Both the position numbers and the translations under genes were made by a program. 64,000 nt of DNA from JBHIET01 sp046760785 (GTDB taxonomy: Bacteria; Chloroflexota; Anaerolineae; B4-G1): NCBI GenBank assembly GCA_046760785.1, contig JBHIET010000004.1, forward strand, positions 15,137 to 79,136. The letters are read 5' to 3'. Below are positions 16,919-27,623 of the stretch, piece after piece. Numbering within the stretch: the stretch's first letter is position 1; every line of letters begins with the position of its first letter. The notes beneath the pieces are model-generated. The model had not been told where the DNA came from. It was given only the letters and a program-made list of their open reading frames with translations, and ran no database searches.

Positions 16919-18009
16919 CGACACGTATCAAGCAACAGCGAGGCCTGAATAGTCTGAAGCCCTACGTACCCGGCAAGCCCATCGAAGAGGTGCAAAGGGA
17001 GTATGGCCTCAAGAACGTGATCAAGCTGGCTTCCAACGAAAATCCGCTGGGTCCATCGCCCAAGGCGCTGGCTGCCATAGAGCTGACGCTTCCCAAGTTG
17101 AACCTCTACCCGGATGGGCAGAGCTATTATCTGCGACAGGCGCTTGCGGAGCACCTGGGGGTTGAGCCGGAGCAGGTAATTGTGAGCAACGGGGCGGACG
17201 GCGTCATCACGCAGACCTGTCTGGCTTACCTTGAGGAGAACAACGAGGTCATTGTCAGTCGTTCCTCCTTTCCCATCTACGATAATGCCACTCACGTCAT
17301 GAGAGCGAAACTCATTAAGACACCTCTGAAGAATTATGGCCTGGATATGGAGGCGATGGCACAGGCGATCACCGACAAGACCAAACTCATCTTCGTCTGC
17401 AACCCCAACAATCCGACCGGGACGATAGTCACGGCGGACGAGGTGGACGTCTTCATGGAGAGGGTGCCTGACCACGTGCTGGTGATCTTCGACGAGGCTT
17501 ATTACGAGTTCGCCGTTTCCCATGAATACCCGGATACCCTCAAGTACATCCGAGAGGGCCAGGGCAACGTGATGATTGTGCGGACCTTTTCCAAAGCCTA
17601 CGGCATGGCTGGTGTTCGCCTGGGGTATGCGATTGCTATGCCGGAGACTCTGGCCCCGTTGAATGTGGCGAGAGAGCCGTTTGCCGTCAACCTGCTCGCC
17701 CAAGCCGCAGGGATAGCCGCCTTGGAAGATGAGGAGTTTGTAGAGAAATCAGTGGCGGCCAACCGTGCCGGGCTCCTCTTCCTATATGGCGAGTTCGACC
17801 GCCTGGGGCTACGATACGTCAAAAGCCATACCAACTTCGTCCTGGTCGAGATCGGTCCACAGGCGACGGTAGTTCATCAGCGGTTGTTGGAGCAAGGCGT
17901 CATTGTACGGCCTTGCACTGGTTACGATTTACCCAACTTCCTCCGCATCTCTGTAGGCGACGAGGTCCAGAACGCCCGCTTGGTTGAGGCGCTTGAGAGG
18001 GTGCTCTGA
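16915..18009 (+). CDS. hisC: Histidinol-phosphate / aromatic aminotransferase (HisC family)
   Basis: 364-residue class I/II PLP aminotransferase. HisC-type features include LKPYVPGKP at the N-terminus, KLASNENPLGPSP, NPNNPTGT, and the PLP lysine K227 in TFSKAYGMAGVRLGY. HisC proteins act on histidinol phosphate and often on aromatic amino acids. Overlap with the acyl-CoA synthetase gene, itself coupled to iorAB, argues that the physiological role here is supplying aryl-pyruvates. No other his gene is nearby. The biochemical assignment to histidine synthesis is therefore less certain than the family. Confidence 0.85.
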   Translation: MTTRIKQQRGLNSLKPYVPGKPIEEVQREYGLKNVIKLASNENPLGPSPKALAAIELTLPKLNLYPDGQSYYLRQALAEHLGVEPEQVIVSNGADGVITQTCLAYLEENNEVIVSRSSFPIYDNATHVMRAKLIKTPLKNYGLDMEAMAQAITDKTKLIFVCNPNNPTGTIVTADEVDVFMERVPDHVLVIFDEAYYEFAVSHEYPDTLKYIREGQGNVMIVRTFSKAYGMAGVRLGYAIAMPETLAPLNVAREPFAVNLLAQAAGIAALEDEEFVEKSVAANRAGLLFLYGEFDRLGLRYVKSHTNFVLVEIGPQATVVHQRLLEQGVIVRPCTGYDLPNFLRISVGDEVQNARLVEALERVL

Positions 18010-18346
18010 CTCACGTGGGAACATAGGTAAGGTACCCCCGGACGTCCCTGTCCTGGCGGGTCCCACTCGCCGGGGCATTCGCCTATGTGCGCGGCGGCAC
18101 CTGCCCTGGGCCCCGCTGTTCCTGGGTCGGGCATCCCTGTTGTCATTATTGGCTTTCTGATCTGCCATTCTGCTATTCATCTCCCCTGTGCCTTGTCCGA
18201 TCACCTGATTTGATGTATATTTCTAGACGTAGCTGGGGTTGCCGCTACTCTGGACCCTGGCACGCTTTTAGTTCTAACTCCCTTGGGGGCACAGAGTGAT
18301 GGTTAAGCCCTAGCGAGAAGTCGGGGTCTGTTATATTGGGGGGCAG
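18010..18346. other. 337-bp intergenic region, no gene seen
   Basis: No convincing coding frame, tRNA or repeat of the families described here. A TATATT (18332-18337) lies ten bases before the pncC start and could be a -10 box of a nearly leaderless transcript, but no good -35 box is seen. Confidence 0.5.
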
Positions 18347-18841
18347 ATGGCACCGTTGGACGATGGTGCGCTTGAGGTAGTCGTTGGGCGATTGCTAGAG
18401 TTGCATGGGCTGAAACTGGCCGTGGCCGAGTCTTGCACCGGCGGGCTTATTGGTCACCGCATCACCAACGTCCCCGGCAGTTCGGCTTACTACCAGGGCT
18501 CTGTTACGGCTTATTCCTGCGAGATCAAAGGACTGATCCTCCACGTGCAACGCGATACGCTATATCGCTATGGCGCGGTAAGCAAACAGACGGCGCTGGA
18601 GATGGCGCAGGGTGTGAGGCGTGTCTTCCGCGCCGATATTGGTCTGAGCGTGACCGGCATTGCTGGGCCGGACGGTGGCACGCTGGAGAAGCCCGTGGGT
18701 CTGGTCTACATCGCGTTGGTTGCACTGGATGGTGAGTGGGTGGAACGACACGTCTGGAGCGGCAGCCGCCAGGAGAACAAAGCCTGCTCGGCCGAGGCTG
18801 CACTTGACTTGTTACGTCGCTATCTGGAGGGTCAGTTGTGA
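18347..18841 (+). CDS. pncC: Nicotinamide-nucleotide amidohydrolase (CinA C-terminal domain, PncC)
   Basis: 164-residue stand-alone CinA-C domain that deamidates nicotinamide mononucleotide in NAD salvage. The family signatures VAESCTGGLIGHRITNVPGSS and GIAGPDGGTLEKPVG(L)VYIA are present. Length matches PncC rather than full CinA, which carries an N-terminal MoaB-like domain. The ribosome site is GGGGGG. Confidence 0.9.
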   Translation: MAPLDDGALEVVVGRLLELHGLKLAVAESCTGGLIGHRITNVPGSSAYYQGSVTAYSCEIKGLILHVQRDTLYRYGAVSKQTALEMAQGVRRVFRADIGLSVTGIAGPDGGTLEKPVGLVYIALVALDGEWVERHVWSGSRQENKACSAEAALDLLRRYLEGQL

Positions 18842-18946
18842 TGGCTGTCGGTGAAATGATTGCGCCGCTGGGCCTCTTGCGCTCCTGTGTTGTCCGTGAA
18901 GCGTTGGTGCGACAAGCCCCTTGCTGAAGGTTCTGGGAGACCGTCC

Positions 18947-19954
18947 GTGGTTGCCGCTACGTTGCGCGAGGGGCGTATCCAAACTGGGATGCGTCCATTT
19001 GATCCTTACCGCGACCTCAAGGCGGTCACTGAGCTGATCGCTGTCGCCTTTGGCGACAGGCTGGATCCTGCTGGCCGGGTAGCGCTGGCGGAGATGCGCC
19101 GCATGGCCCGCTGGGGATTGCTGTTACGGTGGCTCTACCAGCCCGGGTGGGGTGGTGCAGGGGTTACACCGGGCTTCGTATGGGTCGAGGAAGGGCGTGT
19201 GGTGGGTAATGCTTCACTGCGGCGAGCGTTGGAGCGGGGCAGTTTTTTCATCGGCAACGTGGCTGTCCATCCCGATTGGCAGGGACGTGGTATTGCTGGG
19301 CGGCTTATGGAGGCGGCTCTGGGGGAGATTGCTGCGTGTGGCGGGCGCTGGGTGGGGCTGGAGGTGCGGGCTGATAATCAGGTAGCACGCCAGCTCTACG
19401 AGCGCCTGGGCTTTCGAGAGGTCGGCAAAACGGTGCATATGCTGCGTTCAGAAGGCTTGTCGTGGGCTGGGAGTCTGCCGCGGCATCCCTTGCTACGTCG
19501 GGGGCGTAGCCGCGATGGTGTGGCGCTGATAGAGCTAGTGCGCGCCATCATCCCTGAAGCCCATCGCCCGCTGCTGGAACTGCGCAGGGAAAACTACCAG
19601 CCGGGCTGGGAGCATGCGCTCGATCGCTTGTTTGAGGGGCGGCGCGAGGTCTGGTGGGTAATCGAGCAGAATGGTGTGGTCTGTGGAGCGGTGCGGGCAC
19701 TGCGTGAGCGCGGGCGCCGTCCGGACTGGCTCGAGGTGTTAGTGGCCCCTGAGCATAGTGGTCGTTTTGAAGCCGTGCTGGTGCAGTGCGGTGTGGCCAG
19801 CCTGCATGGCGTCTCTAAGAAGATGATCGAGACTGCGTTGCCGGTCCCCACGGAGCCGTTGGTTGCGGCATTGGAAGCGGCTGATTTCCACAGAGTGCGT
19901 GTGCTCGTACAGATGCGACTAGACCTGCCCCATAACGTTCTGGTGGGAGGTTAG
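18947..19954 (+). CDS. GNAT-family N-acetyltransferase
   Basis: About 335 residues with one clear GNAT domain: FFIGNVAVHPDWQGRGIAGRLM contains the acetyl-CoA pyrophosphate loop (QGRGIAG), followed by NQVARQLYERLGF. The C-terminal half is likely a second, degenerate GNAT fold. GTG 18947 has a GGGAGA six bases upstream; ATG 18989 (MRPFDPYRDL) is a reasonable alternative, and the upstream ATG at 18860 gives an unconvincing N-terminus. The substrate is unknown. Confidence 0.75.
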   Translation: MVAATLREGRIQTGMRPFDPYRDLKAVTELIAVAFGDRLDPAGRVALAEMRRMARWGLLLRWLYQPGWGGAGVTPGFVWVEEGRVVGNASLRRALERGSFFIGNVAVHPDWQGRGIAGRLMEAALGEIAACGGRWVGLEVRADNQVARQLYERLGFREVGKTVHMLRSEGLSWAGSLPRHPLLRRGRSRDGVALIELVRAIIPEAHRPLLELRRENYQPGWEHALDRLFEGRREVWWVIEQNGVVCGAVRALRERGRRPDWLEVLVAPEHSGRFEAVLVQCGVASLHGVSKKMIETALPVPTEPLVAALEAADFHRVRVLVQMRLDLPHNVLVGG

Positions 19955-19990
19955 GTCATGCACTCAGGTAAATTTGTTTGGAGTAGACGA

Positions 19991-20022
19991 GCAGGCCCCC
20001 CGGAGCATTCCAAGGGGCCTGC
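19991..20022 (+). terminator. 9-bp hairpin downstream of the GNAT gene
   Basis: GCAGGCCCC and GGGGCCTGC pair around a 14-base loop. No T-run follows, so this is a weak or Rho-assisted terminator, or just a stable 3' end. It lies 36 bases after the GNAT stop. Confidence 0.45.
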
Positions 20023-20043
20023 GGCCAAGGAAAGGAGGATAAG

Positions 20044-20091
20044 GTGGCTGTTTTCAGCCAACTACCCGGCTTGCATGATAACGGAAGATGA
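20044..20091 (+). CDS. Possible 15-codon leader peptide
   Basis: GTG GCT GTT and on to TGA, preceded by a strong AAAGGAGGA at 20031-20039. It encodes MAVFSQLPGLHDNGR. Nothing is recognised in it. It sits between the GNAT hairpin and the rpoB promoter, so if real it would belong to an upstream transcript. Confidence 0.2.
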   Translation: MAVFSQLPGLHDNGR

Positions 20092-20223
20092 GCACGTAGC
20101 GTAGTGACTAATGACACGTCTCCGGAGTGACATACCTCCAATCATAGAGGGGCACGAGGGTAGCATTCTTAGGTGGAGGGAGGGGAGGGCGGGTGGTATA
20201 TAGCTGTTGAGGGTCATATCTTT

Positions 20224-20251
20224 TTGACAGGTAAATTTTCCATGTTATAAT
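20224..20251 (+). promoter_or_regulatory. Sigma-70-type promoter for rpoB
   Basis: A perfect TTGACA (20224-20229) and perfect TATAAT (20246-20251) are separated by 16 bases in an AT-rich stretch, about 70 bases before the rpoB start. This is the best consensus promoter in the window and fits a highly expressed operon. Confidence 0.8.
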
Positions 20252-20322
20252 TGTTATTCACTAAATCTATCAGGACATAAAGCTGCTATCAGAAATCTAA
20301 TGGTATGGGAAGGGTAGGAGAT

Positions 20323-23300
20323 ATGGGTATAGGGATATCTTATTTGGGGAGTAAGTCCTACGCACGTGCCGCCAGCACGGAGAGACTGCCACGGCTGATC
20401 GAAGTCCAACTCGAGTCCTTCCGTTGGCTCCAGGAAGAGGGCCTGGCTCAGCTCTTCGACGAAATCTCTCCTATCGAAAGCTTCAATGGTAACCTCAAAC
20501 TGTACTTCCCTGGTTGCAGGGCTAGAGAGGCTCAGTTCGATCTTCGTTATCGCTTCGGTGAGCCTGAGTATTCGGAGGAGGAGTGCCTGGAACGAGACAT
20601 CACATATGCGGCTCCGCTATATGTTCAGGTAGTACTCGACAACCGCGAGACAGGTGAGATTGTCGAGTCGGAGATTTTCCTCGGCGATTTCCCATTGATG
20701 ACGGAGGATGGCACTTTCATCATCAATGGTACCGAACGGGTTGTCGTCAGCCAGTTGATCCGCTCGCCTGGTGTCTACTTCGATATTGAGGAGGATCGGG
20801 TGACCGGTCGGCGGCTTAGTACAGCCAAACTCATTCCTGATCGTGGGGCCTGGCTGGAGTTCGAGACCCGCAAGTCTGACTATATCAATGTTAAGTTCAA
20901 TCGTAAGCGCAAACTACCCGTCACGATTCTGTTGCGGTCCTTGGCAGCAATTGATGACCAAACGGGGAACAATCCCCTCGGTGAGGGGACCGATGAAGAA
21001 CTGCTGGCGCTCTTCCAGGATGCCGATAGCAATCCTGACCATTCGTATATCCTCACGACTTTCCGTCAAGAGCCGGACTGGCAACCCAAGGATGGGCGCA
21101 CACTGGCTGAAGAAGCGCTGGTTGAGTTCTACCGTCGCATGCGTCCTGGCGACCCAGCCAAACTGGAGAATGCGCGTGAGTACTTGGAGCAGCAACTTAT
21201 CGATCCCCGGCGCTATGACTTGCAGCGGGTAGGCCGCTATAAGCTGAATCAACGGCTTGGCCTCGACATAGACCTCGAACATCGCACCATCACCAAACAG
21301 GATTTGATAGCCCTGGTGGAGCACATGATCCGCATCAACAACGGCATCGAGGATGCCGATGATATTGATCATTTGGGCAACCGTCGTGTCAAAACGGTGG
21401 GTGAACTGGCCCAAAACAAGTTGCGCATCGGTCTGCGTCGTATGGAGCGGGTCGTAGTGGAGCGCATGTCCATCCGTGAATCCGAGTCGCTGACCCCGGT
21501 TAACTTGATTAACATCCGCCCGGTCGTTGCAGCCATTCGTCAGTTCTATGGCTCTAGCCAACTCTCCCAGTTCATGGAGCAAACCAACCCACTGGCGGAG
21601 TTGACCCACAAGCGCACGCTTTCGGCATTGGGACCCGGTGGGCTGCGACGCGAGCGAGCCGGTTTCGACGTGCGGGATGTGCACTACAGCCACTATGGGC
21701 GTATTTGTCCCATCGAGACTCCTGAGGGGCCCAACATCGGGCTGATCGGCCGTCTGGCGACCCATGCCCGTGTCAATTCCTTGGGTTTCATCGAGACCCC
21801 CTATCGTAAGGTTATCCATACGGTGGAGCCCGTTGTCGAGGCGCTTATTGGCCAGACGTTGATGGAGGACGTGGTGAATCCTGGGAGCGGTAAGGTGGTG
21901 GCCGAGACAGGGACAGAGGTGACGCCCGAATTGGCCGAGCATATTGCCGCCTTGGAATTGGCAGAGGATATTTCTATCGTGCCGGTGGTGAGCGGTGAAA
22001 TTGAATATCTCTCGGCCGATAAGGAAGACCACTATACGATTGCACAAGCCAACACCGAATTGGATGAGAAGGGCCATTTTGTGCGGTCACGTATCTCTGC
22101 CCGCCGTGCCGACAGCTTCTTATTCACCACGCCGGAGAGGATTGATTACATTGATGTCGCCCCCTGTCAGATCGTGGGTGTTTCAGCGTCCCTGATTCCC
22201 TTCTTGGAGCACGACGATGCCAACCGTGCGCTGATGGGCTCCAATATGCAGCGTCAAACGGTACCACTGATTCAAGCCGAAGCGCCACTTGTGACCACCG
22301 GGATGGAGTGGCGGGCAGCACTCGATTCGGGACAGGTTGTGCTGGCGGAGGAGGATGGAGAGATTGTCAGTGTCACGGGTGACGAGGTCGTAGTTCACTA
22401 TGCTGATGGATTACATACCTATCCCCTCCGCAAGTACCAGCGTTCGAACCAGAGCACCTGCGTTGATCAACGGCCTGTTGTCTACAAGGGGCAACGGGTG
22501 TACAAAGATCAGGTGCTTGCGGATAGTTCCTCGACCGAAGGAGGTGGACTGGCGCTGGGGCACAACGTGGTGTGTGCTTTCATGTCCTGGGAGGGTGGGA
22601 ACTTCGAGGATGCTATCCTCATCAGCGAACGGTTGGTACGTGAGGATAGGTTTACCTCCATCCACATCGAGAAGCACGAGGTGGAGGCGCGCGACACAAA
22701 ACTCGGGCCGGAAGAGATCACTCGTGACATCCCCAATGTCGGCGATGAAGCGTTGAAGGATTTGAATGAGGATGGCATTGTTCGCATCGGGGCGGAGGTA
22801 GGGCCTCTAGACATTCTGGTGGGCAAGATCACGCCCAAGGGAGAGAAGGAGCTAAGTCCTGAGGAGAAACTGCTGCGCGCCATCTTTGGCGAGAAGGCTC
22901 GCGAGGTGAAGGATTCCAGTCTGCGCTTGCCTCACGGGGAGCGCGGCAAGGTGGTGGATGTTAAAGCCTTTGACCGGGAACAACATCGGGATCTCAAGAC
23001 TGGCGTAGAGAAGATGGTGCGCATCAGCGTGGCTCAGGTGAGGAAGATCACCGAGGGTGATAAGATGGCAGGCCGTCACGGGAACAAGGGGGTCATCTCA
23101 AAGGTCGTCCCTGTGGAGGATATGCCTTTCCTGGCTGATGGTACTCCGATTGACTTGATCCTGAACCCCTTGAGTGTGCCGGGACGGATGAACATCGGTC
23201 AGATTCTGGAGACTCATCTAGGGTGGGCTGCCCATCGGCTTGGTTTTCGTGCCATCACGCCGGTGTTCGACGGGGCGGACGAATCCCAGGTCGAAGCGGA

Positions 23301-24237
23301 GCTGGCGCGGGCCTGGCTCATTGATCGTGCGTGGGATGAGATTACCGAGCGCGCGTGGGCCTGGCTGAAAGCGCAGGACTATCCTCTGGAGACGTTGTGG
23401 GACGACGAGGAGGCGCGTCGGCTATATATCGTGGCCTGGTTGGCAGAGCGTGGCTATGATGCAGACCGATTGGTTACGGAGCGCATTTATACCCGGCGGT
23501 CGGTGCTGCGCGAATGGCTTAGGGAGGGGGGCTATGAGCCGGATGAGTTGCTCTCTTTTGAGGATGACATGCGTGGGTTAGCCGAGCGGGCTGTGGCGGA
23601 TCAACGGGCGAGAATAGCCTGCCTGCGCATCTGGTTGGAGGACCGTGGTCAGGAAGTGACCAATATGGATGACGAAGCCGTGGAGTCGTTAGCTGCGCGA
23701 GTGAGCGTGGAGACCTCCGACCCACTGCCGATTCTGGGCAAGATGATCCTTTACAATGGTAAGACGGGTGAGTCGTTCGATCGGCCGGTGACGGTGGGTG
23801 TGATCTACATGATGAAACTGGCTCATCTGGTCGAGGACAAGGTACATGCGCGCTCTACGGGGCCCTATAGCCTGGTGACGCAGCAGCCACTGGGTGGTAA
23901 GGCCCAGTTCGGCGGCCAGCGTTTTGGTGAGATGGAGGTGTGGGCGCTGGAGGCTTACGGTGCCGCTCACGCGCTTCAGGAGATGCTCACCATCAAGTCG
24001 GATGACGTGCAGGGCCGCGTCAAAACGTACGAAGCCATTGTCAAGGGGGAGTCTATCGAGGAGCCAGGGGTTCCGGCTTCTTTCAAGGTGTTGGTGAAGG
24101 AATTGCAGAGCTTGGGATTGGCGGTCGAAGCGGTCACCCAGGAAGGTGAGGTGTTGAACTTCGGTAGGGATGAGGAGAAGACCAAGACTCCCAGGTTGGG
24201 TACGGGGCTCCTAGGTTTGGGACGGGAGGGACGCTAG
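20323..24237 (+). CDS. rpoB: DNA-directed RNA polymerase subunit beta
   Basis: Beta subunit of RNA polymerase, about 1304 residues. Conserved blocks include [41 protein letters not shown] and the C-terminal [24 protein letters not shown]. Residues about 982-1138 are a Trp/Glu/Arg-rich insertion before [11 protein letters not shown], of lineage type. In the rifampicin region the E. coli D516 and R529 positions are Glu419 and Thr432. rpoC does not follow; rpsL does. ATG 20323 has GGAG close by; ATG 20305 is an alternative that adds six residues. Confidence 0.96.
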   Translation: MGIGISYLGSKSYARAASTERLPRLIEVQLESFRWLQEEGLAQLFDEISPIESFNGNLKLYFPGCRAREAQFDLRYRFGEPEYSEEECLERDITYAAPLYVQVVLDNRETGEIVESEIFLGDFPLMTEDGTFIINGTERVVVSQLIRSPGVYFDIEEDRVTGRRLSTAKLIPDRGAWLEFETRKSDYINVKFNRKRKLPVTILLRSLAAIDDQTGNNPLGEGTDEELLALFQDADSNPDHSYILTTFRQEPDWQPKDGRTLAEEALVEFYRRMRPGDPAKLENAREYLEQQLIDPRRYDLQRVGRYKLNQRLGLDIDLEHRTITKQDLIALVEHMIRINNGIEDADDIDHLGNRRVKTVGELAQNKLRIGLRRMERVVVERMSIRESESLTPVNLINIRPVVAAIRQFYGSSQLSQFMEQTNPLAELTHKRTLSALGPGGLRRERAGFDVRDVHYSHYGRICPIETPEGPNIGLIGRLATHARVNSLGFIETPYRKVIHTVEPVVEALIGQTLMEDVVNPGSGKVVAETGTEVTPELAEHIAALELAEDISIVPVVSGEIEYLSADKEDHYTIAQANTELDEKGHFVRSRISARRADSFLFTTPERIDYIDVAPCQIVGVSASLIPFLEHDDANRALMGSNMQRQTVPLIQAEAPLVTTGMEWRAALDSGQVVLAEEDGEIVSVTGDEVVVHYADGLHTYPLRKYQRSNQSTCVDQRPVVYKGQRVYKDQVLADSSSTEGGGLALGHNVVCAFMSWEGGNFEDAILISERLVREDRFTSIHIEKHEVEARDTKLGPEEITRDIPNVGDEALKDLNEDGIVRIGAEVGPLDILVGKITPKGEKELSPEEKLLRAIFGEKAREVKDSSLRLPHGERGKVVDVKAFDREQHRDLKTGVEKMVRISVAQVRKITEGDKMAGRHGNKGVISKVVPVEDMPFLADGTPIDLILNPLSVPGRMNIGQILETHLGWAAHRLGFRAITPVFDGADESQVEAELARAWLIDRAWDEITERAWAWLKAQDYPLETLWDDEEARRLYIVAWLAERGYDADRLVTERIYTRRSVLREWLREGGYEPDELLSFEDDMRGLAERAVADQRARIACLRIWLEDRGQEVTNMDDEAVESLAARVSVETSDPLPILGKMILYNGKTGESFDRPVTVGVIYMMKLAHLVEDKVHARSTGPYSLVTQQPLGGKAQFGGQRFGEMEVWALEAYGAAHALQEMLTIKSDDVQGRVKTYEAIVKGESIEEPGVPASFKVLVKELQSLGLAVEAVTQEGEVLNFGRDEEKTKTPRLGTGLLGLGREGR

Positions 24238-24292
24238 AGCGGTCTTGCCGCTCAATCGAATAGTGGTGTGGGTAATACCAGGTATAGTATGC

Positions 24293-24320
24293 TTGACTTC
24301 TGGTGATTTCGTGGTAGAAT
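24293..24320 (+). promoter_or_regulatory. Promoter in the rpoB-rpsL gap
   Basis: TTGACT (24293-24298) and TAGAAT (24315-24320) with a 16-base spacer, 155 bases before the rpsL start. It gives the str/S10/spc genes their own promoter, consistent with the missing rpoC and an operon junction here. Confidence 0.65.
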
Positions 24321-24398
24321 GTGCGTTCGTCGGAACGGCTAGCAGCTACAGCCCCTGCTGCCGGTTGACAATCAGAGAGGTTTGTTCTGTCGTTGGGG

Positions 24399-24424
24399 AG
24401 GCCATCGGTGTGGGTGGATGGCCT
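24399..24424 (+). terminator. Attenuator-like hairpin in the rpsL leader
   Basis: AGGCCATC and GATGGCCT form an 8-bp stem with a ten-base loop, followed by TCTTC. The position between promoter and rpsL suits leader attenuation, but the U-tract is poor. Confidence 0.4.
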
Positions 24425-24475
24425 TCTTCACTGAGTTTGGGCTTTGCCGTGAGCTCAGCCGAACGGGAGGTAGAC

Positions 24476-24895
24476 GTGCCCACCATCAATCAGTTGGTTC
24501 GCAAGGGAAGAAAGCCTAAGCCACGCAAGTCCAAGGCGCCGGCGTTGCAGTATACTTTTAACTCCTACAAACAGCGACGCACCCGTCGTTCAAAAGGGGC
24601 ACCTCAAAAGCGTGGTGTGTGTACACAAGTGCGCACGATGACGCCCAAGAAACCCAACTCTGCGCTGCGGAAGATTGCTCGTGTGCGACTGACCAATGGC
24701 ATCGAGGTGACCGCTTATGTTCCGGGTGAGGGGCATGCGTTGCAGGAGCACTCGGTTGTGTTGGTGCGCGGTGGGCGCGTCAAAGACCTGCCCGGTGTAC
24801 GCTACCATATTGTTCGTGGTGCTATTGACGCGACAGGCGTGGAAGGTCGTGAGCAACAACGGTCCAAGTATGGGGCCAAGCGCCCTAAGGGGTAG
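24476..24895 (+). CDS. rpsL: 30S ribosomal protein S12 (uS12)
   Basis: 139-residue decoding-centre protein. GTG 24476 follows GGGAGG at five bases; the frame is open far upstream, but only [14 protein letters not shown] matches the family. [15 protein letters not shown] and the VYHIVRG-type region are canonical. Residues about 27-41 ([15 protein letters not shown]) are an insertion before GAPQKRGVC that is absent from E. coli S12 but known from some phyla. K42 and K87-equivalent streptomycin positions appear unchanged. It is first gene of the str set. Confidence 0.96.
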   Translation: MPTINQLVRKGRKPKPRKSKAPALQYTFNSYKQRRTRRSKGAPQKRGVCTQVRTMTPKKPNSALRKIARVRLTNGIEVTAYVPGEGHALQEHSVVLVRGGRVKDLPGVRYHIVRGAIDATGVEGREQQRSKYGAKRPKG

Positions 24896-24914
24896 AGGGC
24901 GAGGTAGGTGAAAT

Positions 24915-25385
24915 ATGCCTCGACGGTATCGTCCGCCAAAGCGGGAAATTGAACCCGATGTCCGCTATAACAGCGTGGTAGTGGCTCAGCTCATCAATAA
25001 ATTGATGAAGGGTGGGAAGAAGAGCGTAGCAGCGCGCATCATGTATGACGCGCTGGACATTGTTGAGGAGCGTATGAAGCGGCCTCCCTTAGAGGTAATG
25101 GAAGAGGCAATTAGGAATATCTCTCCAGTGTTGGAGGTCAAACCGCGTCGCGTGGGGGGCTCCACGTATCAGATTCCGGTGGAAGTAGCGCCAGGCCGTC
25201 GGCTCAGTTTGGCCATGCGCTGGCTATTGACCGCTGCACGCAACCGCCCTGGTAAGTCTATGGCCGAAAAGCTGGCCGGTGAGCTGATAGACGCAGCGCG
25301 TGAGACCGGGGCAGCAGTTAAGAAGAGAGAAGATACGCACAAGATGGCTGAGGCCAACCGCGCTTTTGCCCACTATCGGTGGTAA
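24915..25385 (+). CDS. rpsG: 30S ribosomal protein S7 (uS7)
   Basis: 156 residues, the usual length, with [20 protein letters not shown] at the start and [13 protein letters not shown] in the middle. It organises the 3' domain of 16S rRNA and in many bacteria autoregulates its own transcript. It lies 19 bases after rpsL. Confidence 0.96.
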   Translation: MPRRYRPPKREIEPDVRYNSVVVAQLINKLMKGGKKSVAARIMYDALDIVEERMKRPPLEVMEEAIRNISPVLEVKPRRVGGSTYQIPVEVAPGRRLSLAMRWLLTAARNRPGKSMAEKLAGELIDAARETGAAVKKREDTHKMAEANRAFAHYRW

Positions 25386-25510
25386 GCCATCCGTCGTAGA
25401 ACTTGGCTCGGTGGAGCTGTTGCTCATTTTGCCGGATGGGCCTGTTGCCTAGAGGGAGGAAGGTGTGCTGAGGAATGGTGGGCAGGGTCAGCGGGTGGGA
25501 CGAGCAGGCA

Positions 25511-27586
25511 ATGGGCACACAGAACCCGCTGAACCGCATTCGGAATATTGGTATCATTGCTCACATTGACGCAGGTAAGACGACTACAACTGAGCGCATC
25601 CTGTTCTACACCGGTCGTACCCATCGCATGGGCAACGTGGACGATGGAACGACGGTCACGGACTGGATGGCGCAGGAGCGGGAGCGGGGTATCACGATCA
25701 CGGCTGCGGCTGTGACGTGCTTCTGGCGGGATCATCAGATTAACATCGTGGATACACCTGGACACATTGACTTCACTGCAGAGGTGCAGCGCAGCCTACG
25801 TGTCCTCGATGGCGGTGTCGTCGTCTTCGATGCGGTGGCCGGCGTGGAACCGCAATCGGAGACGGTGTGGCGACAGGCACGGAGGTTCGGCGTGCCATTG
25901 ATCGCTTTCATTAACAAGATGGATAAGCTGGGCGCCGATTTCGCTCACGCGGTGGAAACAATCCGCGAGCGCTTGGATGCCAATCCGGTCGCCATCCAGT
26001 GGCCCATCGGCAGTGAGGCCAATTTTCGTGGGGTGGTGGACCTGTTGGAGATGCAGGCCATTGTTTGGGCGGATGAGCTGGGGGTGTCGCCAGAGATCGC
26101 GGAGATACCACCTGAGTTGGAAGAAGTGGCGCTCGAGGCGCGGGAGCAGGCCGTAGAGCAGATCGTCGAGACTGACGATCAGTTGACGCTGCTCTATTTG
26201 GAGGGGCGGGAGATCTCAGCCGCTCAACTGCGGCAGGCGCTGCGGCGGGCGACCTTGTCTGGGCGATTGAATCCGGTCTTGTGTGGCTCGGCGTTGCGCA
26301 ACAAGGGCATCCAGCCTTTGCTCGACGCGGTGGTGGATTGCCTGCCTTCGCCGCTGGACGTACCGCCGGTGGAGGGGGTCAATCCTTACACTAAAAAAGT
26401 GGAGCTCCGTCCTGCTGACCCCAATGCACCGCTGGCAGCATTGGTCTTTAAAATCGCAAGTGATCCCTATGTGGGCCGGCTGGCCTATTTCCGGGTCTAT
26501 TCCGGGAAGGCGAAGGTAGGCTCGAGAGTGAGCAACTCCACCAAGCGCCGTAGGGAGCGTATTGGCAAGTTGCTGCGCATGTTTGCTGACCACCGGAAGG
26601 AAATCCAGGAATTGAGCGCGGGAGACATCGGCGCGACGTTGGGGCTGAAAGATACCTTCACCGGCGAGACGCTGTGCGCGTCCAACGGGCCGATCATCCT
26701 GGAGTCAATCTCTTTCCCAGAGCCGGTCATCTCGGTGGCGATTGAACCGAGGACGGCAGCCGATCAGGATCGGTTGGCCGAGGGGTTGCAGAGGCTGGCC
26801 GAGGAAGACCCCACCTTTGTGGTGCGGGTTGACGAGAACACCGGGCAGACGCTCATCTCCGGGATGGGAGAGTTGCACCTGGAAATTCTGACCGATCGGC
26901 TGGTGCGGGAGTTCGGCGTGACTGGACGGGTGAGCCGCCCGCGGGTCAGTTTCCGCGAGACGATCACACGGCGGGCTGAAGGCGAGGGGTTGTTCGAACG
27001 ACAGGCTGGAGGGCGGGCACACTTTGGTCACGTGTGGCTGGAGGTGGAGCCTCTATCGGGTGGAGAAGGGTTCCGCTTTGAGGACGCCACCCAGGGTCGA
27101 GCTTTGCCTCAGCGGTTCCTCGAAGCGGTCGAGCGGGGCTGCAGCGAGGCGATGGAGAATGGTGTGCTAGCCGGCTACCGGCTGGTAGACGTGAAGGCCC
27201 GGTTGCTCGATGCGGAGTGGGACGAGGAAACGTCCTCGGAACTGTCCTTCAAGGTGGCTGGCGCGATGGCTTTCAACCAGGCAGTGGAGGAGGCCGATCC
27301 GGTCTTGTTGGAGCCGGTGATGGATTTGGAGGCAGTTGTGCCGGAGACGTATACTGGCGAAGTGATGGGAGACCTGAACGCTCGGGGAGCCGAGATCAGA
27401 GAAGTGGCGTCTCGGGCAGGGGGAGTGCAGGCGATACGTGCCTTCGTCTCACTGGCGAGGATGTTCGGGTATGCGACCGACCTGCGCAGTCTGACGCAAG
27501 GGCGGGGCACATTTACGATGGAATTTCATCATTATGCAGCAGTAGATCAACAGCGGATGGATGCCATTCTGTATGGCGGAGGCTGA
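25511..27586 (+). CDS. fusA: Translation elongation factor G
   Basis: 691-residue translocase GTPase. The G-motifs are intact: AHIDAGKTT, switch I with [20 protein letters not shown] and NKMDK, followed by domains II-V with the C-terminal [22 protein letters not shown] 25511 gives the family start [21 protein letters not shown] 25475 is an in-frame alternative with poorly spaced SD. The canonical EF-G contrasts with the aberrant EF-Tu that follows. Confidence 0.95.
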   Translation: MGTQNPLNRIRNIGIIAHIDAGKTTTTERILFYTGRTHRMGNVDDGTTVTDWMAQERERGITITAAAVTCFWRDHQINIVDTPGHIDFTAEVQRSLRVLDGGVVVFDAVAGVEPQSETVWRQARRFGVPLIAFINKMDKLGADFAHAVETIRERLDANPVAIQWPIGSEANFRGVVDLLEMQAIVWADELGVSPEIAEIPPELEEVALEAREQAVEQIVETDDQLTLLYLEGREISAAQLRQALRRATLSGRLNPVLCGSALRNKGIQPLLDAVVDCLPSPLDVPPVEGVNPYTKKVELRPADPNAPLAALVFKIASDPYVGRLAYFRVYSGKAKVGSRVSNSTKRRRERIGKLLRMFADHRKEIQELSAGDIGATLGLKDTFTGETLCASNGPIILESISFPEPVISVAIEPRTAADQDRLAEGLQRLAEEDPTFVVRVDENTGQTLISGMGELHLEILTDRLVREFGVTGRVSRPRVSFRETITRRAEGEGLFERQAGGRAHFGHVWLEVEPLSGGEGFRFEDATQGRALPQRFLEAVERGCSEAMENGVLAGYRLVDVKARLLDAEWDEETSSELSFKVAGAMAFNQAVEEADPVLLEPVMDLEAVVPETYTGEVMGDLNARGAEIREVASRAGGVQAIRAFVSLARMFGYATDLRSLTQGRGTFTMEFHHYAAVDQQRMDAILYGGG

Positions 27587-27623
27587 TAGGTCGAATAGTT
27601 AGATCATCCGAAAGGAGCGAGAA

